Positions 1-7,973 of a DNA stretch of 64,000 nt are shown in pieces. The first letter of the stretch is position 1, and the number at the start of each line of letters is the position of its first letter. Made by a program: the position numbers and the translations under genes. This DNA is from CAWAYR01 sp050250955 (lineage in GTDB: Bacteria > Acidobacteriota > Vicinamibacteria > Vicinamibacterales > UBA2999), in the NCBI GenBank assembly GCA_050250955.1, contig JBFWNR010000005.1, positions 1-64,000 of the forward strand, in the 5' to 3' direction. The notes below the pieces were generated by a model. It was not told where the DNA came from and did not search any database. It saw nothing but the letters and a program-made list of their open reading frames with translations.

Positions 1-887
<887 letters not shown>

Positions 888-1083
888 ATTCACTCGCCCG
901 CTGCGGGTGTGTGGTCAAAGAACGATCGATTGCAGGATATCCCGCCGTCGCGCCGCAGGCGCTATGGCGGGCCCGCCGAAGCCTTCGGGCGAAGGCGGGT
1001 CAGCGTTCTTTACAAGATGCTCTGGGACGACCTGACGCACGGCTCGCATATCTGAGCGTGCGGCAGGACCCCAGACACCCAGT
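888..1083 (+). other. 23S-5S internal transcribed spacer
   Basis: The spacer between 23S and 5S is about 195 bases. I see no tRNA in it. Its middle is occupied by two adjacent GC-rich hairpins, described separately. The rest is unremarkable and presumably carries processing stems for the rRNA precursor. Confidence 0.8.
941..999. repeat. REP-like hairpin pair in rRNA spacer
   Basis: Two adjacent hairpins lie here, both closed by CCCGCC/GGCGGG arms: one at 941-971 with an inner CGCC/GGCG pairing, the other at 972-999 with the core gccttcgggcgaaggc. The core gcgaaggcggg recurs after the tRNA near 20120. The arrangement resembles bacterial REP/BIME-type intergenic repeats. That is inferred from form; I have not matched it to a named family. 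Confidence 0.6.
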
Positions 1084-1203
<120 letters not shown>

Positions 1204-1214
1204 TATATCAGCAG

Positions 1215-1253
1215 ATAGGCCCGATGCCGATGGCATCGGGCCTATTGTCTTTT
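1215..1253 (+). terminator. rRNA operon terminator
   Basis: A perfect 14-bp stem (1215-1228 with 1232-1245) closes a three-base loop and is followed by tgtctttt. This is a classical Rho-independent terminator and it ends the rRNA operon 12 bases after 5S. Confidence 0.93.
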
Positions 1254-1277
1254 CCGCTATCCTGACATCCTGACGCC

Positions 1278-2114
1278 ATGCTGGCCGCGCTGCATCCGCA
1301 GGTCGTCCATTTCGTGGTCGCCCTCATCCTGGTCGGCGTGGGCCTGCGGTGGGCGGCGCTGTTCTGGCGCCCGACGTGGCTGGCTCCCGCCGCCACGGCG
1401 CTGGTGGCGCTCGGCACCGCCGCGAGTCTCGTCGCCACGCTCAGCGGTGACGCCGCCCATGGTCCAGTGGAGCGGTTGCCTGGTGTGCGGCCCGCGGTGG
1501 TGGCTCACGAGACCTGGGGCGAACGGGCCCGCAACGTCTTCGTCCTCCTCCTCGGCGTCGAGGTCGTGGCGGCGGCGCTGGCGTTTCGCCAGCACCCGCG
1601 GGCGCGGATCGCCGCCATCACGTCGGCGGCCGTCGGGGCGGCGGCGGTCGGCACGCTTTACCGGGCCGCCGACCTGGGTGGTGAGCTCGTCTACGCCTAC
1701 GGCGGCGGTGTCGGGATCCGGTCCGGTGCCCCGGAGGACGTCGAGCGGGTCTTCATCACCGCCACGTCGCAACAGGCGCTGGCCGACCGCGCCGCCGGCC
1801 GCCCCCTGGACGCCGCGCGTCTGGCCGATGTGCTCGCCGCACGCTTTCCCGATCACCTCGAGGTCCAGCTCGCCCACGTCGAAGCGACCATCGTCGACCG
1901 CGCCGACCCGTCGTCGGCGCTGAATCGCCTCCGAGCGCTGACGATTCCCCAGGGCGACGCCCGTCTGCGCCTCCGCGCCGGGCTGCTGCGCGCCCAGGCC
2001 CTCGAAGCGATGGGCGACGGGTCGGCCGCCCGCCAGGTGCTGGAGACGCTTCGCACCGAGTTTCCGGCCAGCGGCGAAATCGAACGGCGACTCGCCAGGC
2101 TGAGTCGCCCCTGA
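1278..2114 (+). CDS. DUF2231-like membrane protein with helical C-terminal half
   Basis: A 278-residue predicted membrane protein of unknown function. The N-terminal half opens with LHPQVVHFVVAL, like the HP..VHFPIAL opening of DUF2231 proteins, and has four hydrophobic segments up to about residue 130. The C-terminal half (about 160-278) is Ala/Arg-rich and helical and looks like two or three degenerate TPR-type repeats (AQALEAMGDGSAARQVLETL). It is the first gene after the rRNA terminator. The stretch atcctgacgccatg just before and including its start codon is identical to the one at the fluoride channel gene, which suggests a similar short-leader promoter. The DUF2231 link is moderate. Confidence 0.7.
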   Translation: MLAALHPQVVHFVVALILVGVGLRWAALFWRPTWLAPAATALVALGTAASLVATLSGDAAHGPVERLPGVRPAVVAHETWGERARNVFVLLLGVEVVAAALAFRQHPRARIAAITSAAVGAAAVGTLYRAADLGGELVYAYGGGVGIRSGAPEDVERVFITATSQQALADRAAGRPLDAARLADVLAARFPDHLEVQLAHVEATIVDRADPSSALNRLRALTIPQGDARLRLRAGLLRAQALEAMGDGSAARQVLETLRTEFPASGEIERRLARLSRP

Positions 2115-2139
2115 TTCGGCGAGCCGCCGCCCGCGACCC

Positions 2140-2544
2140 CTAGCGCACGAGGGCCGCTACCGCGGCGTAGCCCGTCCAGCACGCCGCCAGGCAGCTCACT
2201 ACCGATGCCACCACGTTGACGGCGGCCGCCGGCCACTCACCCTGGCCGGCCAGGGCGACGGTCTGCATGCTGAACGCCGAGAAGGTCGTGAATCCGCCCA
2301 GCAGTCCGGTCATCACGGCGTGGCGCGTCACCGGCGACCACGCCGGCGCGCCGCCGACGCCGAGGGCGAGGGCAGCCGCCATCCCCATCGCCGCCGATCC
2401 GCTGACGTTGACCAGCAGCGTCCCGGCCGGAAAGCCCCCGCCAGCGACCCGGGTCGTCAACTCGGTCACCAGCTGTCGCAGGACTCCGCCGGCCGCGCTG
2501 CCGAGCGCAATCGCCACCCACACGCCCCAGCCACCGTCGACCAT
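2140..2544 (-). CDS. crcB: CrcB/FluC fluoride channel
   Basis: A 134-residue small membrane protein of the Fluc family, dimeric channels that expel fluoride across the inner membrane. Visible family signatures are GSAAGGVLRQ near the N-terminus, GTLLVNVSGS, and the highly conserved GLLGGFTTFSAF with its Phe/Thr pore residues; four transmembrane helices fit the family. I start it at the ATG at 2544 and not at a GTG/ATG further upstream, because residue 25 of the longer frame begins the conserved part and a TATCCT hexamer sits six bases before this ATG. No fluoride riboswitch fits in the available space. It is divergent from the Fpg/Nei gene. Confidence 0.9.
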   Translation of the reverse strand: MVDGGWGVWVAIALGSAAGGVLRQLVTELTTRVAGGGFPAGTLLVNVSGSAAMGMAAALALGVGGAPAWSPVTRHAVMTGLLGGFTTFSAFSMQTVALAGQGEWPAAAVNVVASVVSCLAACWTGYAAVAALVR

Positions 2545-2550
2545 GGCGTC

Positions 2551-2556
2551 AGGATA
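2551..2556 (-). promoter_or_regulatory. -10 hexamer TATCCT for crcB
   Basis: TATCCT on the minus strand ends six bases before the crcB ATG, which predicts a transcript that starts at or within a base or two of the start codon. It is one of the recurring TANNNT-N6-8-start arrangements in this window. Confidence 0.55.
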
Positions 2557-2584
2557 CGCGACCGCGCCGCGGCGCCGGCCCGCG

Positions 2585-2590
2585 TAGGAT
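2585..2590 (+). promoter_or_regulatory. -10 hexamer TAGGAT for Fpg/Nei gene
   Basis: TAGGAT is followed by six bases and then the GTG start at 2597. It is 28 bases from the divergent crcB hexamer, so both genes share a very compact bidirectional promoter. Confidence 0.5.
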
Positions 2591-2596
2591 GACCCG

Positions 2597-3502
2597 GTGC
2601 CCGAACTGCCGGACATCGAGCTCTACCTGCACGCGCTGCGCCCGCGGCTGATTGGACACCAGGTCACCGCAGTGCGGATCGCGGCACCGTTTCTGGTCCG
2701 CACCGTCGACCCCGCACCCGACGCGATGGTCGGCCGCCGCGTCACTGCCGTCGGACGTCTCGGCAAGCGGCTGGTCATCGATGCCGAGGGCGTGGCGATG
2801 GTGCTGCACCTGATGATTGCCGGCCGGTTGCGCTGGCGGCCTCCCGCCGCCGCGATCCCCCGCCGGCTGGGCCTCGCTGCCCTCGACGTCGCATCCGGCG
2901 CGCTCATCGTCACAGAGGCGGGGACGACCCGCCGGGCGTCGCTGCACATGGCCCGCGGGGCGGACGGCGTGGCTGCGTTCGATCCGGGCGGACTCGAGCC
3001 GCTCGCCATCGACCTGGCGGCCTTCACTGAACGGCTCACCTCCGAGCGTCACACGCTCAAACGGGCCCTCACCGACCCCACGCTCTTCGCCGGAATCGGC
3101 AACGCCTACTCGGACGAGATCCTGCATCGTGCCGGGTTGTCGCCGATGGCGATCTCCGACACGCTCGACGCGGCCGCACACCGGCGGCTGTTCGACGCCG
3201 TCCAGGCGACCCTCGCCGAATGGCGCGAGGCCCTCATCGCCGCCGCCGGTGACGGTTTTCCCGAGCAGGTCACGGCGTTTCGCCCCGGGATGCGGGTACA
3301 CGGCCGCTTCGGCCAACCCTGCCCGGCCTGCGGCGCGCCGGTGCAGCGGATCCGCTACGCGGCCAACGAGGCCAACTACTGTCCCGGCTGCCAGACCGGC
3401 GGACGACTGCTCGCCGACCGCGGACTGTCGCGCCTGCTCAAGGGCGACTGGCCCCGCACCGTCGAGCAACTCGAACAACACATGCAGGCTCGTCGGCGCT
3501 GA
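2597..3502 (+). CDS. Fpg/Nei family DNA glycosylase/AP lyase
   Basis: A 301-residue base-excision repair enzyme that removes oxidised bases and cleaves the abasic site. It starts MPELPD, giving the catalytic N-terminal Pro (after Met removal) and Glu of the family. The middle holds the beta-sandwich with HLMIAGRL, then the H2TH region (LFAGIGNAYSDEILHRAGLSP), and a C-terminal zinc finger with CPAC and CPGC pairs. The GTG start follows a TAGGAT hexamer by six bases and is fixed by the essential N-terminal Pro. I cannot decide between MutM and Nei specificity. Confidence 0.93.
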   Translation: MPELPDIELYLHALRPRLIGHQVTAVRIAAPFLVRTVDPAPDAMVGRRVTAVGRLGKRLVIDAEGVAMVLHLMIAGRLRWRPPAAAIPRRLGLAALDVASGALIVTEAGTTRRASLHMARGADGVAAFDPGGLEPLAIDLAAFTERLTSERHTLKRALTDPTLFAGIGNAYSDEILHRAGLSPMAISDTLDAAAHRRLFDAVQATLAEWREALIAAAGDGFPEQVTAFRPGMRVHGRFGQPCPACGAPVQRIRYAANEANYCPGCQTGGRLLADRGLSRLLKGDWPRTVEQLEQHMQARRR

Positions 3503-3525
3503 GCGGACGCGAGGGGAGGTGCGGG

Positions 3526-4146
3526 TCATCCCGCCCGTCGGCCTGCGGTTCCGACCGGACCCGGCGATCGTTGTGGCGTCTCGAACTGGCGCCACCCGTC
3601 GGGGGCGTGGGGCGTCGGCTCCAACCGGTCGATGTCGAAACCCGCCTGCCGAGCCGCGGCCAGCGCACGAGCCAGCGCCGCTTCGTCCAGGACCCGCCAT
3701 CGGGCCAGGATCGACAGCCGGGTGTGGCTGCGCTCTCCGACCACCATCCAGCCGGGGTGCTCGCCGGTGTCATATCCGACCACCCAGAAATCGCTCCAGA
3801 CAGCCGGCAGCCAGCTGAAGAGGCGCGGCGCGAAGCGGGCCCGCCAGCTCCCATCGACGCCGTCAGCGCGCAGCACTCCGCGGCGCTCGTCGCGACCGGA
3901 CCCGGTTCGACACCGGCCGTGCAGCATCGCCCGCGTTGCCGCCCTCACCTCCAGCTCGAGGCTCACATCCTGGACGCAGCGCGGTTGCCACCACGAGCCA
4001 TACGCGGCGATCTCGAACCACGTCCCCGCGAGCGCCACCAGCGGCGGCCCGCCCATCTCGGCCTGGCCGCGAGCACCGCGCCCGTGGGCGACGGTCACCG
4101 TCGCCATCAGCAGGGCCGCGACGACCATTCGACGATCACCCTTCAA
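3526..4146 (-). CDS. Blc-like lipocalin
   Basis: A 206-residue secreted or periplasmic lipocalin-type protein. A signal peptide-like N-terminus (MVVAALLMATVTVAHG) is followed by LAGTWFEIAAYGSWWQPRC, matching the GTWYEIAR...RC opening of bacterial lipocalins. Later FWVVGYDT, WMVVGERS and LSILARWRVLD match the strand G-H and YxVL.LD..Y regions. The last 20 or so residues are an Arg/Pro-rich tail. Its start lies inside the 3' end of the dihydrouridine synthase gene (11-base overlap), so the two are co-transcribed. Lipid or hydrophobic-ligand binding is inferred from the family. Confidence 0.8.
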   Translation of the reverse strand: MKGDRRMVVAALLMATVTVAHGRGARGQAEMGGPPLVALAGTWFEIAAYGSWWQPRCVQDVSLELEVRAATRAMLHGRCRTGSGRDERRGVLRADGVDGSWRARFAPRLFSWLPAVWSDFWVVGYDTGEHPGWMVVGERSHTRLSILARWRVLDEAALARALAAARQAGFDIDRLEPTPHAPDGWRQFETPQRSPGPVGTAGRRAG

Positions 4147-5215
4147 CGGTCAACTCCCCGGCCTCGACGCGCCCCGGATCCGTCGGCGCGACGGCGGGTT
4201 CGAGCGGAGCACCGGTCAGCAGGCAGTCGGTGACGTAGTCGAGGGCGCCGTCGTCACCGCGGGCCAGCAGCGCCTCGAGAGGCGAGCGCAGCACCGGCGT
4301 CGCCTCGCGCTGCTGCATCGACGGCCACGTGCCGTCGTCCCGACGGCGCGCGTAGCGGCACCAGAACCCGACGTGCCAGCGCAGGAACTCTCGCACCCGG
4401 CTGCGGCCGTGTTCGTCCTCGCCCCAGTGGTCGAGCGCCAGCGCGACGTAGCGGCGATAGAGGGCGACCCGCGCCTCGCCGTCGAGATCCTCGTAGCCGC
4501 CGGAGGCCTCACGGAACAGCCACGGCTTGATCAACGCCCCGCGTGCGGTCATCACCGCCGCGCAGCCCGACCGCGCCCGGGCGGCGGCGATTTCGTGGGG
4601 AAAGAGCAGGTCGCCGTTGCCGACCACCGGCACCGGCACCGCCGCGACCACCGTGCCGATGGCATCCCAGTCGGCAGCGAGACGGTAGCGGGCGTTGCGG
4701 GTTCGCCCGTGCACGGTGATCGCATCGGCGCCGCCGTCGACCGCGGCGCGGGCCTGATCCAGGACGTTGCGGTCCTCGTCGTTCCAGCCGAGGCGGATCT
4801 TGGCGGTGACCGGCACACGCTGCACGCCGCGCTTCATCGCCTCGACGATGCGGCGGATGCGTCCCGGCTGGCGGCCGATCGATGCGCCCAGTCCCTTGCG
4901 CGTGAAGTGGTCGATCGGGCAGCCGAAGTTGATGTCGACGAAGTCGGCTCCCCGCGCCTCCACCAGGCCTGCCGCCCACGCCATCTCCTCCGGATTGGTG
5001 CCGGCGAGCTGCACCCCGAAGCACGGTTCGTCGGCGGCGCGCCGAATGAGCGCGAACTCGCCGCGGCGCTTCTGCTTGAGCCGCCGGGCGACGGTCATCT
5101 CGCTGAGGGTGATGCGGGCGCCGAGCGCGACGCACAGCCGCCGGTAGGGCAGGTTGGAGCCCTTCGTCATCGGCGCCATCACCACGGCGCCGTCGAGCAG
5201 GCGAAGGAACGACAT
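4136..5215 (-). CDS. tRNA-dihydrouridine synthase, Dus3-like
   Basis: A 359-residue FMN enzyme reducing uridine to dihydrouridine in tRNA. TIM-barrel motifs are visible: MAPMTKGSNLPYRRLC at the N-terminus, FGVQLAG, FVDINFGCPID containing the catalytic Cys, KIRLGW, VHGRTR, VVGNGD and ARGALIKPWLF, with a C-terminal helical RNA-binding part (EFLRWHVGFWCRY). Several of these (SNLPYRRLC, FGVQLAG, GCPID, the ALDHWGEDEHG segment) look closer to eukaryotic Dus3 than to DusA/B/C. The catalytic Cys is present. It is the first gene of an operon with the lipocalin. Confidence 0.92.
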   Translation of the reverse strand: MSFLRLLDGAVVMAPMTKGSNLPYRRLCVALGARITLSEMTVARRLKQKRRGEFALIRRAADEPCFGVQLAGTNPEEMAWAAGLVEARGADFVDINFGCPIDHFTRKGLGASIGRQPGRIRRIVEAMKRGVQRVPVTAKIRLGWNDEDRNVLDQARAAVDGGADAITVHGRTRNARYRLAADWDAIGTVVAAVPVPVVGNGDLLFPHEIAAARARSGCAAVMTARGALIKPWLFREASGGYEDLDGEARVALYRRYVALALDHWGEDEHGRSRVREFLRWHVGFWCRYARRRDDGTWPSMQQREATPVLRSPLEALLARGDDGALDYVTDCLLTGAPLEPAVAPTDPGRVEAGELTVEG

Positions 5216-5223
5216 CGCCCGTC

Positions 5224-5232
5224 ATCGTATCA
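5224..5232 (-). promoter_or_regulatory. extended -10 TGaTACGAT for dus
   Basis: On the minus strand TGATACGAT (TG-n-TANNNT) ends eight bases before the dus ATG, so the mRNA should have almost no leader. Confidence 0.5.
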
Positions 5233-5257
5233 GCGGCCCGGACCGGCGCCGGCCGCG

Positions 5258-5266
5258 TGCTACCCT
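5258..5266 (+). promoter_or_regulatory. extended -10 TGcTACCCT for TraB/GumN gene
   Basis: TGCTACCCT ends six bases before the ATG at 5273. It is divergent from the dus promoter about 30 bases away. Confidence 0.5.
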
Positions 5267-5272
5267 CGCCGT

Positions 5273-6184
5273 ATGGGTGTGCGTGGGACCGTCGCCGCCG
5301 TGGTGGGCATCGGGTGGCTGCTGTCGGCGTCGGCCGACGCTCAGACGCCGCCGGCGCGGCCGTCGCCGTCGCCGACCGGGCAGCACCTCGTCTGGCGTGT
5401 CGCGCAGGGGCCGCGCACGGTCGCCTTCCTGGTCGCGTCCATCCACGTGCTGACCAAGGCGGCCTACCCGCTGCCCGAGGTGTTCGACCGCGTGTTCACC
5501 GAGTCCGGCACGCTCGTCGAGGAGGTCGACCTGGGCGCCTCCGGTGACATCTCGGCGCTGTTGCCCACGGCGGCGGGGGCCCTCTTCACCGACGGCCAGA
5601 CGCTGCGCACCGTCCTCGACGCGCCGACCTTCGCCCAGGTGGAGGCCAAGGTCGCCGCCACCGGCATGCCGCTGGCCCTGGTCGAGCGCATGAAGCCCTG
5701 GCTGGTCGCCATGCTGCTGGTCGTCCCGGAGCTCTCACGCGCCGGGTTCGACCCTGCCCACGGCCTCGATCGTCATTACTACGACCGCGCCCGGGCGGCC
5801 CGTCGCACGGTGCGCGGCCTCGAGACGGCGGCCTACCAGGTCGAACGCCTGAACGGGCTGCCGTTGCCGGTGCAGGTCGAGATGCTGAAGGCCACGCTCG
5901 ACGACGTCGAGGCCCAGGTGGCGTCGGTCGACACGATCGTCACGGCCTGGCGGCGCGGCGATCTGGACACGCTCGAACGCCTGCTGCTGCAGTCGTTTCG
6001 CGAATCGCCGGCGATTTACCAGCGCCTGCTCGTCGAGCGCAACCGCGACTGGGTCCCGAAAATCGGGCAGTGTGCCGCCGAGCCGTCGCCGTGCCTGGTG
6101 GTGGTGGGTGGCGCGCACCTGCTCGGTCCCGACGGCCTGGTGACGCTGCTCACCGCCGCCGGGTTCACCCTCGAGCAAATGTGA
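5273..6184 (+). CDS. TraB/GumN family protein
   Basis: A 303-residue exported protein of the TraB/GumN family, whose biochemical role is poorly defined (a metal-dependent hydrolase fold has been proposed). A signal peptide covers the first ~22 residues (MGVRGTVAAVVGIGWLLSASADA). Family hallmarks are the SIHVLTKAAYPLP segment (usually G..HvG...YPLP), LVEEVDLGA with its acidic pair, and the C-terminal VVGGAHLLGPDGLVTLLTAAGF. The usual first Gly is Ala-Ser here. The frame is open far upstream, but the ATG is chosen for the signal peptide and the adjacent promoter. Its 3' end overlaps tag convergently by 20 bases. Confidence 0.85.
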   Translation: MGVRGTVAAVVGIGWLLSASADAQTPPARPSPSPTGQHLVWRVAQGPRTVAFLVASIHVLTKAAYPLPEVFDRVFTESGTLVEEVDLGASGDISALLPTAAGALFTDGQTLRTVLDAPTFAQVEAKVAATGMPLALVERMKPWLVAMLLVVPELSRAGFDPAHGLDRHYYDRARAARRTVRGLETAAYQVERLNGLPLPVQVEMLKATLDDVEAQVASVDTIVTAWRRGDLDTLERLLLQSFRESPAIYQRLLVERNRDWVPKIGQCAAEPSPCLVVVGGAHLLGPDGLVTLLTAAGFTLEQM

Positions 6185-6809
6185 CCGGCCGGCGGGTGGC
6201 CCGCTCGCGCTCGACCTGGCGCCGCGCGAAACAGCCGTCGAGGTGATCGTTGACCAGGCCCATCGCCTGCATGAAGGCGTAGATCGTCGTCGGGCCGACG
6301 AAACTCCACCCGCGCCGCTTCAGGTCCTTCGACAGCGCCACCGAAGCCGGTGTCGTCGGCATCGCCCGCAGCGCCGCCCACGTCAGTTGCGCCGGCCGTT
6401 CGGCCGCCGTCGGCTGCCATTGCCAGGCATACGCCGCCAGCGATCCGAACTCCTGCTGCAGCGCGAGCGCGCGCCGCGCGTTGTTGATGGTCGAGCGGAT
6501 CTTGCCGTCGTGCCGGATGATGCCGGGATCCTTCAGCAGCCGCGCCACGTCGCGGGCCCCGAAGCGCGCCACCGCAGCCGGCTCGAACCCGGCGAACACC
6601 TCGCGGAACCGCGCCCGCTTGCGCAGCACCGTCAGCCAGCTCAGGCCCGACTGGAATCCCTCCAGGCAGATCTTCTCGAACAGCCGGACGTCGTCGGTCA
6701 CCGGGCGGCCCCATTCCTCGTCGTGATACGCCACGTAGAGCGGATCGGTGCCGCACCAGCCGCACCGCCGCCGTCCGCGGCCGGCGTCGGCGAGTCCGTC
6801 CCCGGTCAT
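6165..6809 (-). CDS. tag: DNA-3-methyladenine glycosylase I
   Basis: A 214-residue Tag enzyme that excises 3-methyladenine in base-excision repair. Diagnostic features are RCGWCG at the N-terminus (first two zinc ligands), YHDEEWGRPV, the LFEKICLEGFQSGLSWLTVLRKR helix-hairpin core, the GIIRHDGKI segment, and WSFVGPTTIYAFMQAMGLVNDH with a later zinc ligand Cys. The start ATG at 6809 is preceded by gggagg eight bases upstream. It follows the cupin gene by 31 bases and is probably its operon partner. Confidence 0.95.
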   Translation of the reverse strand: MTGDGLADAGRGRRRCGWCGTDPLYVAYHDEEWGRPVTDDVRLFEKICLEGFQSGLSWLTVLRKRARFREVFAGFEPAAVARFGARDVARLLKDPGIIRHDGKIRSTINNARRALALQQEFGSLAAYAWQWQPTAAERPAQLTWAALRAMPTTPASVALSKDLKRRGWSFVGPTTIYAFMQAMGLVNDHLDGCFARRQVERERATRRPVTFARG

Positions 6810-6840
6810 CGTCGCCCTCCCTGGCGCCACCGTCGGCCCG

Positions 6841-7173
6841 TCATGCCGGTCCCGGGGCGAGAATGGCGAGCACGACCAGACGGCCGGAGCCGGTGTTGCG
6901 GACGCCATGCGGCACGTCCGCGGGTGCCACCAGCAGGTCGCCGGCCCGCATCGGTCGGGCGCCGTCCTCGAGCAGGAACTCCCCCTCACCGGTGACGACC
7001 TGGTAGACCTTGTCCATGCCGGCGTGCGCGTGCAGCGCGTGCGCCTGGCCCGGCTCGAAGGCGTTGACGCCGACCAGGAGGCGCGGCGAGGCGAACAGCG
7101 TCGACTTGCCCATGCGGTCGGGCGCGAACACCGCATGGTCCTCTGGCCGAATCACGGCAGGGTGTGTGGGCAT
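6841..7173 (-). CDS. small cupin-domain protein
   Basis: A 110-residue single-domain cupin of unknown substrate. Cupin motif 1 reads HALHAHAGMDKVYQVVTGEG (HxH...E spacing) and motif 2 reads GDLLVAPADVPHGVRNTG, giving the usual His/Glu/His metal set. The start is set at MPTHPAV (ATG, with gggag just upstream), not at the longer Arg-rich frame. It lies directly upstream of tag. The ligand and reaction are not evident. Confidence 0.8.
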   Translation of the reverse strand: MPTHPAVIRPEDHAVFAPDRMGKSTLFASPRLLVGVNAFEPGQAHALHAHAGMDKVYQVVTGEGEFLLEDGARPMRAGDLLVAPADVPHGVRNTGSGRLVVLAILAPGPA

Positions 7174-7224
7174 GCTCGACTCCCGGGACCTCGGCCGATG
7201 CTGCGGCGCCGCGTCCAATCGCGT

Positions 7225-7231
7225 TAGTGTA
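7225..7231. promoter_or_regulatory. overlapping divergent -10 elements (sigma factor / cupin)
   Basis: TAGTGT on the plus strand (7225-7230) and TACACT on the minus strand (7231-7226) overlap almost completely between two divergent genes, so the same A/T island probably serves both. A ggcggag ribosome-binding site follows toward the sigma factor GTG. Confidence 0.4.
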
Positions 7232-7247
7232 GCTGGCGGAGCTCACG

Positions 7248-7973
7248 GTGCCGTCCGGAGGATTTCCCGACACGCGGTTTTCGATCGTCGGGCGCGTCCG
7301 CGCCGACGATCCCGACGTGCGCGCCAGGGCCCTCGAGGCGTTCGCGTCCGCCTACTGGACCCCGGTCTCGCGCTACATCCAGTTCAAGTGGCGCGTCGAT
7401 GCCGAGCGGGCCGCCGACCTGACGCAGGAGTTCTTCGCGCGTACGCTCGAGCAGCAGTCACTGGCCCGCTTCGACCCCGGCCGCGCCCGCTTCAGGACCT
7501 ACGTCCGGTTGCTGGTCGACGGCTTCGTCGCCAACGCCCGCAAAGCCGATCACCGTCTGAAGCGGGGGGGGGGCGTCGCCCCGGTGCCGCTCGAAGTGAC
7601 CCAGGCCGACGGCCAGGTCCGCTCCCACGAACCACCGGTCGTCGACGATCACGACGAGGTCTTCTATCGCGAGTGGGTCCGGGCGCTGTTCGAGGCGGCG
7701 GTCGACGACCTCAGGACCGACGCCTCGGCACGCGGCCGGACGGTGCCGTTCGAGGTCTTCCGCCGCTACGACCTCGCCGACCTGCACGACGAGCCGCAGC
7801 CGAGCTACGCCGAGCTCGCCGCCGCCCTCGGTCTCACGGTGCACATGGTGACCAATCACCTGGCGGCGATGCGTCGGGCGCTCCGCGGCCGCGTCCTGGA
7901 GCGCCTGCGCGAGGCGACCGGCAGCGACGCCGAGTTCGAGGCCGAGGCCAAGCGCCTCCTGGGCAGCCGGTGA
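7248..7973 (+). CDS. ECF-type RNA polymerase sigma factor
   Basis: A 241-residue sigma-70 family factor of the extracytoplasmic-function type. Region 2 is recognisable in AAFSAYWTPV-like and AADLTQEFFARTLEQ segments, with FRTYVRLLVDGFVANARK as the -10-binding part, and region 4 in PSYAELAAALGLTVHMVTNHLAAMRRALRGRV, a helix-turn-helix. It starts at GTG 7248. Its stop overlaps the GTG of a Ser/Thr kinase, so kinase and sigma factor are made together. This pairing is common in Acidobacteria and Planctomycetes, where phosphorylation is thought to control the sigma factor. A run of ten G residues (7564-7573) encodes the Gly triplet after region 2. Confidence 0.85.
   Translation: MPSGGFPDTRFSIVGRVRADDPDVRARALEAFASAYWTPVSRYIQFKWRVDAERAADLTQEFFARTLEQQSLARFDPGRARFRTYVRLLVDGFVANARKADHRLKRGGGVAPVPLEVTQADGQVRSHEPPVVDDHDEVFYREWVRALFEAAVDDLRTDASARGRTVPFEVFRRYDLADLHDEPQPSYAELAAALGLTVHMVTNHLAAMRRALRGRVLERLREATGSDAEFEAEAKRLLGSR

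Noticed and set aside
2545..2596. Fluoride riboswitch before crcB
   Set aside because: Only a few bases separate the -10 hexamer from the ATG, so there is no room for the aptamer.
4880..4940. Loss of a catalytic residue in the Dus3-like enzyme (Ala in the GLGA segment)
   Set aside because: The catalytic Cys of Dus enzymes is the one in GCP, which is present (FGCPID).
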